From positions 1 to 11,010 of the forward strand of contig CAJQPD010000353.1 of NCBI GenBank assembly GCA_905480085.1: a DNA stretch of 11,010 bases, given 5' to 3'. This document shows, one piece after another, positions 1 to 5,241 of the stretch (position 1 is the stretch's first letter; each line of letters starts with the position of its first letter). A program made the translations under genes and the position numbers. The DNA is from an uncultured Acidimicrobiia bacterium (lineage in GTDB: Bacteria > Actinomycetota > Acidimicrobiia > Spongiisociales > JAENVV01). The notes under the pieces were generated by a model. It was not told the origin of the DNA, did no database searches, and saw only the letters and a program-made list of their open reading frames with translations.

Positions 1-1110
1 GACCACTTCTGCCCATTCGCCCCCGTCAGACGCGATCAGATGGCCTCTTTTCTCGCCAGGGCCCTACACCTTTCTCCGTTACCGGCCGCTCAACGGCCCA
101 GCTTCACGGTCACGTTCACTGGCGACATTCTCTTGCATCTACCTGTCGACTCTGCGGCCGCCAACTATGGCGACAGCACGGGGAAGAAGTATGACTTTGA
201 GCCAATGTTTGCTGCCATTAAACCGATCATCAGTGCCGCCGACCTGGCGCTGTGTCACCTCGAAGTGCCGCTCCACCCCGACTCGATCAACCTCTCCGGC
301 TATCCGGCGTTTCAGGGTCCCGCCGAGATCGCCGATGCCATCGCGGCGGCCGGCTACGAAGGGTGCTCTGTCGCTTCAAACCACTCATACGACAAGGGTG
401 TCACTGGCGTGTTCAACACCCTTGACGTGATGACATCGCGCGGACTCGGCTACGACGGCATGGCGTACGACCCGGCCGATCGTCTTGCGGCCCAAATGTA
501 TGAGGTAGGCAATGTCACGGTCGCCCACCTGTCGTACGCCGAATGGCTCAACGGCCTAAAGGTACCGGCTGACAAACCATGGCTGGTGAACCTTATCGAC
601 CCTGCCGTAATCATCGCGGACGCCGAGCGAGCCAAGGCAGAGGGCGCTGATGTCGTCCTCGTAAGTCTGCACTGGGGCACCGAATACCAGGTGGATCCAA
701 CCGCCAACCAGACCCGCATCGGCAAGCTCCTAACGAACGCCGGCGCCGTCGACCTCGTCGTTGGGCACCACGCCCATGTGGTCCAACCGATTGGTCAGTA
801 CGGTTCCGAATACGTCGTCTACGGACTCGGAAACTCGCTGTCGAACCAACTGTGGAGCGCCCAAACCACCGACGGAGTTCTCGTCACCGTTGAGATGGCT
901 CTGCGCCAGGGGGATTGGATGCCTCGCAAGGTCACGTTCACACCCACCTGGGTTCAGGCTGGCTCGTACAAGATCCTCCCCGTCGCCGAAACGCTCAATG
1001 CCGGAGGAATCTCCTCGTCGCTGAGGAGTCAACTCCTCGGCTCATGGAAACGCACAATGGAACGAATCAACCGACTCGACGCCGATGTGTCACCGACCGC
1101 CGTTCCATAG
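1..1110 (+). CDS. CapA-family surface protein with SLH-like N-terminal repeat, 5' end outside window
   Basis: CapA/PgsA-family protein with a metallophosphatase-like fold, associated with poly-gamma-glutamate or capsule-type polymer functions at the cell surface; the actual substrate is unknown. The frame is open from base 1, so the true start lies upstream. The first residues (FCPFAPVRRDQMASFLARAL, bases 7-66) resemble the SLH-type repeats of actinobacterial surface proteins, which usually read FCPD-x-x-V-x-R-x-Q-M-A-x-F-L-x-R-A-L. That makes the ATG at 40, which has no ribosome binding site, an internal methionine. The CapA domain follows: TGDILLH near the domain start, CHLEVPL, ASNHSYDKG (usual ANNH-x-x-D-x-G), VSLHWGTEY, and VVGHHAHVVQPI with YGLGNSLSN near the end. 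Stop is TAG at 1108-1110. I infer a secreted, wall-associated enzyme made of repeats plus a CapA domain. The family is confident, the role is not. Confidence 0.85.
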   Translation, partial: DHFCPFAPVRRDQMASFLARALHLSPLPAAQRPSFTVTFTGDILLHLPVDSAAANYGDSTGKKYDFEPMFAAIKPIISAADLALCHLEVPLHPDSINLSGYPAFQGPAEIADAIAAAGYEGCSVASNHSYDKGVTGVFNTLDVMTSRGLGYDGMAYDPADRLAAQMYEVGNVTVAHLSYAEWLNGLKVPADKPWLVNLIDPAVIIADAERAKAEGADVVLVSLHWGTEYQVDPTANQTRIGKLLTNAGAVDLVVGHHAHVVQPIGQYGSEYVVYGLGNSLSNQLWSAQTTDGVLVTVEMALRQGDWMPRKVTFTPTWVQAGSYKILPVAETLNAGGISSSLRSQLLGSWKRTMERINRLDADVSPTAVP

Positions 1111-1158
1111 CTTCTCCAATCAGGCTGTCGACTCAAGCGTTTCATACCGCAGCCGATG

Positions 1159-1164
1159 TAGACT
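1159..1164 (+). promoter_or_regulatory. possible -10 element for the glmS transcript
   Basis: TAGACT lies about 34 bases before the predicted ribozyme cleavage site, in the gap after the CapA gene. It matches TATAAT at four of six positions, and no good -35 box sits at the right distance. A promoter is expected here because the ribozyme must be transcribed with glmS, but this exact placement is weak. Confidence 0.25.
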
Positions 1165-1197
1165 GCAAGTCACAACTGAGATCAAGCTACAACTTGA

Positions 1198-1366
1198 AGC
1201 GCCTGACCCCGTGTAGGGGTGACGAGGAGGAGAATCATCGAAAGCGACCCCGGTCGCGTCGGCGGATGTTCTCCCGGCTGTTCACGGTCGTAACGCTGGT
1301 GGACAAAACCCGACGGCAACGCCGGGGACAAATCTCACCGCGACGTGAAGGGACCCAAAGTCCCGT
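1198..1366 (+). ncRNA. glmS ribozyme: glmS ribozyme (GlcN6P-responsive self-cleaving 5' UTR)
   Basis: The glmS leader holds the conserved blocks of the glmS ribozyme in order. AGCGCC is at 1198-1203, with predicted cleavage between A1198 and G1199. P1 is a hairpin (1206-1210 with 1216-1220), followed by GACGAGG. TATCGAA-like ATCGAAA is at 1238ff. A P2a hairpin pairs 1244-1249 with 1252-1257. CGGCGGATG is at 1260-1268, and its GGCG (1261-1264) pairs with CGCC (1200-1203) to form P2.2. P3 pairs 1275-1280 with 1285-1290 using G-U wobbles and is followed by GTAACG (family GTAAGG). A P4-like stem pairs CCC and CGGC (1309-1317) with GCCG and GGG (1321-1327). A last hairpin pairs 1350-1354 with 1360-1364. 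In the family, glucosamine-6-phosphate acts as cofactor for self-cleavage and lowers glmS mRNA, giving feedback control. The position directly upstream of glmS fits. The 3' boundary is approximate. Confidence 0.93.
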
Positions 1367-1387
1367 TCTTTCGCTTGATCCGCACCC

Positions 1388-1393
1388 AAGGAG
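1388..1393 (+). promoter_or_regulatory. Shine-Dalgarno site of glmS
   Basis: AAGGAG ends 9 bases before the ATG at 1403. It lies downstream of the ribozyme, so cleavage would leave it on the coding fragment. Confidence 0.8.
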
Positions 1394-1402
1394 ACTCTGC
1401 AC

Positions 1403-3235
1403 ATGTGCGGAATAGTTGGTTACGTCGGCTCAAGGCCGGCTCAATCAGTACTGGTAAACGGATTAGCTCGCCTCGAGTATCGAGGCTACGACTCCGCCGG
1501 CATCGCCATCATGGGAGATGGCGCCATTGGCGTCACCCGAACCGCCGGCCGCATCGCCGATCTTGTATCGGCGATCAAGAGCGAAGAAGGGTCGTATGCG
1601 GGTTCGGTCGGAATCGGCCACACCCGATGGGCTACTCACGGGGCTCCGGTCACCAAGAATGCTCATCCCCATCGGGATTGTTCATCCAACGTGGCGGTCG
1701 TTCACAACGGGATCATCGAGAACTACGTCCAACTGCGCGACGAGCTAATCGCGCAGGGACACACGTTCACATCCGATACGGACACCGAAGTTCTCGCTCA
1801 CATGGTCGAACGGATGGGAGATCAACCGCTCGAAATGATCGTTCGCAACATCATGGAGAAAGCCGAAGGTGCCCTGGCAATCGGCGTGGTCAGAGCCTCG
1901 GACCCCGAACTGGTGGTTGCCGCCCGCCGCGGTAGCCCGTTGGTCATCGGGCTAGGCGAAGACGAGAACTTCCTGGCATCTGATATTCCGGCGATTCTGG
2001 AGCACACCAGGCGAATCGCCATCGTCGGCGACGACAACGTCGTCTCCCTCACAGCTTCCGGTATTTCCATTACCGATCTGGCCGGGAATCCGGTCGAACC
2101 GATCGTCAGGGATATCGAGTGGGATCTCGAGTCCGCCGAACGAGGCGGATACGACGACTTCATGCTGAAGGAAATCTACGAGCAGCCAAAGGCACTCAGG
2201 GACACACTGGCGGGCCGGATCGATGACCACCATCGAATCCACCTCCCGGAACTCGAACTGACTTCACGCGAGGCTCGCGCCATCGACAAAGTCTTCGTCG
2301 TTGCCTGCGGTACCTCGTACCACGCCGGCTTGATGGCCAAGTATGCGATCGAACATTGGACCCGGCTCCCGGTCGAGATCGACATTGCCTCCGAATTCCG
2401 GTACCGGGATCCGGTTCTCGACGAACGCACAATGGTCATCGGTATGAGCCAATCTGGCGAGACCGCCGACACGTTGGCCGCCCTTGAGTACGCCCAGGCC
2501 CAGGGTGCCTACATCGTGGCGACCACCAATGTCGTGGACTCATCCATGGCAAGAGTCGCCGACTCTGTGCTGTACACCAGGGCGGGTCCCGAAATCGGAG
2601 TGGCGTCGACGAAGACCTTCGTATGCCAACTCGTGCTCATGCAGCTGCTCGGACTGTATCTGGGACAAATTCGCGGGGCCCTTGACGGAGCCACAATCGA
2701 GCTCATGGCCAAGTCGATCCGGGAGCTTCCCGAGCAAGTGGAACAGCTCCTTGGGCATGCCGACGACATTATGGCCATGGCCCGCAAGTACAAAGACGTG
2801 AAGGACGTTTTTTTCTTGGGTCGAGGGGCCTCATTCCCGATCGCCCTTGAAGGGGCACTCAAGCTCAAGGAAATCGCTTACATTCGCGCCGAGGGTTACC
2901 CGGCCGGCGAGATGAAGCACGGACCGATCGCCCTTATCGAAAAGGGCGTCCTGGTGGTCGGAGTCGCAACGAACAGTCACCTGCATGCCAAGACGCTGTC
3001 CAACATGGAGGAGGTCAAAGCCCGCTCGGCGACCTTGCTCATGGTGCTGACCGAGGGTGACACCGACGGGCAGCGGATGGCCGACGACGTCGCCTGGGTT
3101 CCGCATGCTCCTGAGCTGATCGCACCGGTGACCGCCGTGATTCCGCTTCAGCTGTTTGCGTATGCCATTTCCAAGGCCAGGGGGCTGGACGTCGACAAAC
3201 CCCGCAACCTGGCCAAAACCGTCACGGTTGAATGA
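1403..3235 (+). CDS. glmS: glutamine--fructose-6-phosphate aminotransferase (isomerizing)
   Basis: Makes glucosamine-6-phosphate from fructose-6-phosphate and glutamine, the first committed step to UDP-GlcNAc for peptidoglycan; cytosolic. The 610 residues match the usual length. Met1 is followed by Cys2, which becomes the N-terminal nucleophile of the class II glutaminase domain (about 1-220). HTRWATHG (73-80) and HNGIIENY (101-108) bind glutamine. Two SIS sugar-isomerase domains follow: ACGTSYHAG (301-309), MSQSGETADT (348-357) and ASTKTF (401-406) in the first, and GRGASFPIALEG (473-484) in the second. Glu490, His506 and the C-terminal Lys605 (in DKPRNLAKTV) match the catalytic Glu488, His504 and Lys603 of the E. 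coli enzyme. The start is fixed by the MCGIVGYVG N-terminus and a good AAGGAG site. It stands alone behind a glmS ribozyme, so its mRNA is probably destroyed when GlcN6P is abundant. Confidence 0.98.
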   Translation: MCGIVGYVGSRPAQSVLVNGLARLEYRGYDSAGIAIMGDGAIGVTRTAGRIADLVSAIKSEEGSYAGSVGIGHTRWATHGAPVTKNAHPHRDCSSNVAVVHNGIIENYVQLRDELIAQGHTFTSDTDTEVLAHMVERMGDQPLEMIVRNIMEKAEGALAIGVVRASDPELVVAARRGSPLVIGLGEDENFLASDIPAILEHTRRIAIVGDDNVVSLTASGISITDLAGNPVEPIVRDIEWDLESAERGGYDDFMLKEIYEQPKALRDTLAGRIDDHHRIHLPELELTSREARAIDKVFVVACGTSYHAGLMAKYAIEHWTRLPVEIDIASEFRYRDPVLDERTMVIGMSQSGETADTLAALEYAQAQGAYIVATTNVVDSSMARVADSVLYTRAGPEIGVASTKTFVCQLVLMQLLGLYLGQIRGALDGATIELMAKSIRELPEQVEQLLGHADDIMAMARKYKDVKDVFFLGRGASFPIALEGALKLKEIAYIRAEGYPAGEMKHGPIALIEKGVLVVGVATNSHLHAKTLSNMEEVKARSATLLMVLTEGDTDGQRMADDVAWVPHAPELIAPVTAVIPLQLFAYAISKARGLDVDKPRNLAKTVTVE

Positions 3236-3236
3236 A

Positions 3237-3275
3237 ACTCTGGCTGGGCCGGGCTTTGCCCGGCCCAGCCAGAGT
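3237..3275. terminator. perfect 18-bp inverted repeat between convergent genes
   Basis: The left arm (3237-3254) and right arm (3258-3275) are perfect reverse complements around a TTT loop, and very GC-rich. It begins two bases after the glmS stop and faces the convergent stress-protein gene, so it probably acts as a shared transcription stop. There is no T tract after it on + (CAAGGG follows) and only TTT before a mixed sequence on -, so it is not a textbook intrinsic terminator. Confidence 0.7.
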
Positions 3276-3303
3276 CAAGGGTTCAATTGCTTGGTAGACG
3301 CCG

Positions 3304-3720
3304 CTAGGCGACCGGGTCGCTAACGCGGACGGTCACCACCGGGCACGGCGCTTCCATAATGATCGCCTGGGCGTTGCTTCCCAGGATGAGCTTGCCGAGG
3401 CTCGAGCGTCGCCTGACTCCGATCACAATCAAGTCTGCGCCTTCGGATTTGGCGACGTCGACGATATCTTCAGCCGGCTTGTTTCCAAGCACGAGGCCGG
3501 CTAGCCGAAAGTTCGAAATACCTTCGTCCCGCAGCCGCTGTTCGATACGCTCCCCCGCCTCGCGGTAGGCAATCACGTCTTCATCCTTGTCGTGATCTCC
3601 GCCCCGCGCGGAGTGAATGACCACCAGCCGCGCGTCACTCCGCTTCGCTTCGCTGATCGCCCAATCGAGGGCCACCTTGCCTTCGCCAGTCAATACAAAC
3701 CCAACCACGATTGTGCTCAT
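3304..3720 (-). CDS. universal stress protein (UspA family)
   Basis: Single-domain universal stress protein of 138 residues, the usual length for one domain. It begins MSTIVVGFVL, with the family beta-strand and first nucleotide loop, and contains the typical EGADLIVIGVRRRS and LILGSNAQAIIMEAPCPVV stretches near the end. The ATP-binding signature of the family is G-x2-G-x9-G-S/T. Here it reads Gly101-x2-Arg104-x9-Gly114-Ser115, so the second glycine is replaced by Arg and nucleotide binding is uncertain. The ATG at 3718-3720 is chosen because GAGAGGA lies just before it on the coding strand. In-frame upstream ATG codons would add 40 residues unlike the family. It converges on glmS and is divergent from the MerB-like selenoprotein gene across 114 bases, so the two could share control. 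The stress or ligand it answers to cannot be read from sequence. Confidence 0.93.
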   Translation of the reverse strand: MSTIVVGFVLTGEGKVALDWAISEAKRSDARLVVIHSARGGDHDKDEDVIAYREAGERIEQRLRDEGISNFRLAGLVLGNKPAEDIVDVAKSEGADLIVIGVRRRSSLGKLILGSNAQAIIMEAPCPVVTVRVSDPVA

Positions 3721-3822
3721 CAAAATCCTCTCGTTGTCGTTCATTCTCGTCACTTCAACTCCGGCGTGCGGCCTTTCGCGCCACCTACCACGTATCCAAG
3801 GTTCCGAAGTCCGGCTTGATGT

Positions 3823-3828
3823 CATACT
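3823..3828 (+). promoter_or_regulatory. -10 element of a probable leaderless promoter for the MerB-like gene
   Basis: CATACT ends six bases before the GTG start at 3835, so transcription would begin at or next to the start codon. This fits the lack of a clear ribosome binding site. The -35 region (around 3800-3805, GGTTCC) is poor. Confidence 0.45.
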
Positions 3829-3834
3829 GGGCAG

Positions 3835-4485
3835 GTGCACAGAACTGTTCGGGCGTTCATCTACCGGTACTTCCGAGACGAAGCCGCTGCCCCGAACGTG
3901 GCGACGATTGCCGATCGGCTCTCTCTTTCGACCTCAGCGGTAGAGGATGCCCTTGAGAGACTCGCCGAAACACATACCATCGTGTTGCAGCCAGGAACAC
4001 ACACGATCTGGATGGCTCATCCGTTCTCAGGTGTCCCTACCGACCACACCGCAACCGTGGCAGACCGGACCTGGTTCGCCAACTGCGGGTGGGACTCGAT
4101 CGCCATCCTGGCGTTGCTCGGAGATGGAACGTTCGCCTCAAAAGATCCGCTCACCGGGGCGACCAACCAGTGGACCGTAACGGACGGCACCATCGTTCCC
4201 GACGGGGTAGTGCACTTCCTGGTGCCTGCCCGACAGTTCTGGGACGACATCGGCTACACCTGAGGCAACATCATGGCCTTCCGGTCGGAAGGCGATGTCG
4301 AACTGTGGGTACGGTCACGAGGAACAGAAGTCGGGGCAATCGTGGATATGCAAACCGTGCTTCAATTGGGCCATGATTGGTATTCAGGGCGGTTCGACCC
4401 AAACTGGGATCGCCCTGACGCCGATGACGTCGTTTCTATGTTTGCCTCGCTCGGCCTAACCGGCCCGTTCTGGTCACTGGGTTAG
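3835..4485 (+). CDS. MerB-like alkylmercury lyase family protein, predicted selenoprotein (Sec143 at TGA 4261-4263)
   Basis: Read as one gene of 216 residues, with the in-frame TGA at 4261-4263 decoded as selenocysteine. Residues about 1-50 look like a small helix-turn-helix-type domain, as at the N-terminus of MerB. The lyase domain follows. In E. coli plasmid MerB the catalytic residues are Cys96, Asp99 and Cys159. Here NCGWD gives Cys84 and Asp87, and the TGA falls at the Cys159 position in FWDDIGYT-U-GNIMAFRSE (MerB: SFC-CHVHFF). After the TGA the same frame keeps family-like sequence (VELWV, VLQLGHDWY, FASLGL) to TAG at 4483-4485. MerB Cys117 is replaced by an acidic or loop residue (SKDPLTG). 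A SECIS-like hairpin follows the TGA directly. MerB cuts carbon-mercury bonds, but whether this protein acts on organomercurials is unknown: no merA, merR or transporter is nearby. The alternative is a nonsense mutation. The GTG start appears leaderless; an in-frame stop at 3817-3819 limits upstream extension. Confidence 0.82.
4261..4263 (+). other. predicted selenocysteine codon (UGA)
   Basis: In-frame TGA at codon 143 of the MerB-like gene, at the family's catalytic second cysteine. Both flanks are in the same frame and both match the family. Decoding would need SelA, SelB, SelD and tRNA-Sec, none of which is in the window. Confidence 0.82.
4264..4298 (+). promoter_or_regulatory. bacterial SECIS-like hairpin
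   Basis: It begins directly after the TGA. The lower stem pairs ACATC (4268-4272) with GATGT (4294-4298). ATG (4273-4275) is unpaired on the 5' side. The upper stem pairs GCCTTCC (4276-4282) with GGAAGGC (4287-4293) perfectly, and the apical loop is GGTC (4283-4286). Nineteen bases separate the TGA from the loop. Known bacterial SECIS elements sit immediately 3' of UGA, carry a G at the start of a small apical loop (GGUC in E. coli fdhF) and have a bulge that includes a U. All of these are present. The hairpin is also coding sequence. Confidence 0.82.
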
Positions 4486-4548
4486 CCGGGCCCCGGTCTG
4501 GTCCAACCCATCATGGTGCAAAACGCCATTCCAGCCCGGACATGGGAC

Positions 4549-4554
4549 CATAAT
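4549..4554 (+). promoter_or_regulatory. -10 element of a probable leaderless promoter for the mtrA-like operon
   Basis: CATAAT matches TATAAT at five of six positions and ends six bases before the ATG at 4561, again placing transcription start at the start codon. There is no Shine-Dalgarno site and no strong -35 box about 17 bases upstream. Confidence 0.5.
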
Positions 4555-4560
4555 CACCAG

Positions 4561-5241
4561 ATGGACGCTCGCATTCTTGTCGTCGAAGACGACGAATCGA
4601 TTCGAGAGACAACCGCTATCGGGCTTCGACAGGCGGGCTTCACCGTCGCCGAAGCTTCTGATGGCGACGAAGGCTTGAGGTTGTTTCGGGACTGGCGCCC
4701 TGATGCCATTGTGCTCGATGTGATGCTGCCGAAACTCGACGGGCTAGAAGTATGTCGGTTCATCCGCAAGGAAGCCACCGTTCCCATTGTCATGCTGACG
4801 GCCCGCTCAGACACGATCGACGTTGTTGTCGGACTCGAAGCCGGTGCCGACGATTACATCACCAAGCCATTCGAGTTTCCGGTCCTGGTGGCTCGTCTCC
4901 GGGCCGTCCTGCGCCGATCAACCGAGACCCACCAGGCCGACCTACTGCGGTTGGGACCACTGACGATCGACCAGACGGGCTATGAGGTCACCAAAGACGA
5001 AGAGCTCATCCGGCTGAGCAACACTGAATTTGAACTCCTGGTTACCCTCGCCAGCCGTCCCAAACAGGTGTTTACCCGCGACATGCTGCTGGACCGGGTC
5101 TGGGGCTACGACTACCTCGGCGACTCCCGACTCGTCGATGTGGCCGTCCAGCGTTTGCGCGCAAAAGTGGAAGACAACCCCGCCGAACCGGTCCTGATTT
5201 TGACGGTACGCGGGGTGGGCTATCGCGCCGGTCACACCTGA
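4561..5241 (+). CDS. mtrA: OmpR/PhoB-family response regulator, MtrA-like
   Basis: DNA-binding response regulator of 226 residues. The receiver domain (1-120) has the acidic pair ED-D (9-11), phospho-acceptor Asp53 in VLDVMLP, Thr80 in VMLTAR and Lys102 in DYITKPF. The C-terminal winged helix (about 128-225) has NTEFELL, PKQVFTRDMLLDRVWGY and VAVQRLRAKVED ending in TVRGVGYRAG. Recalled actinobacterial MtrA is closely similar through TDTVDVVLGLESGADDYI, RQVFTRDVLLEQVWGY and the C-terminus. MtrA controls cell-envelope and division genes. The ATG at 4561 is chosen over the in-frame ATG at 4513 because MDARILVVEDD is the normal N-terminus and CATAAT lies just upstream. The stop overlaps the kinase start by one base (TGATG), so the two are translationally coupled. 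The mtrA name rests on remembered similarity and operon order. Confidence 0.92.
   Translation: MDARILVVEDDESIRETTAIGLRQAGFTVAEASDGDEGLRLFRDWRPDAIVLDVMLPKLDGLEVCRFIRKEATVPIVMLTARSDTIDVVVGLEAGADDYITKPFEFPVLVARLRAVLRRSTETHQADLLRLGPLTIDQTGYEVTKDEELIRLSNTEFELLVTLASRPKQVFTRDMLLDRVWGYDYLGDSRLVDVAVQRLRAKVEDNPAEPVLILTVRGVGYRAGHT

Noticed and set aside
915..1415. 166-residue plus-strand frame running through the glmS leader
   Set aside because: It overlaps the end of the CapA gene in another frame and crosses the ribozyme. Its composition is Arg-rich and matches no protein family.
3247..3275. Insertion-sequence end or attachment site suggested by the long inverted repeat after glmS
   Set aside because: No transposase, target duplication or second copy is in the window; position between convergent genes fits a transcription stop better.
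3721..3840. Upstream start of the universal stress protein at 3840
   Set aside because: It adds 40 residues unlike any Usp N-terminus. The ATG at 3720 has a good ribosome binding site and a typical N-terminus.
3835..4263. MerB-like pseudogene truncated by a nonsense mutation
   Set aside because: The TGA sits precisely at the catalytic cysteine column and is followed by a SECIS-like hairpin; the rest of the frame shows no decay. Kept as the main alternative, but less likely.
4273..4485. Separate small 70-residue gene starting at ATG 4273
   Set aside because: It is in the same frame as the preceding MerB-like frame, separated by a single TGA and three codons. It has no ribosome binding site and completes the family domain, so it is the second half of one selenoprotein gene.
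4456..4497. Possible terminator after the MerB-like gene from GC-rich partial repeats (CTAACC/GGTTAG, GGCCCG/CGGGCC)
   Set aside because: The two pairs are in incompatible order, the loops are long and no T run follows.
4513..4560. Longer start for the mtrA-like regulator at ATG 4513
   Set aside because: It adds 16 residues not found in the family, and the -10-like CATAAT would lie inside the coding region.
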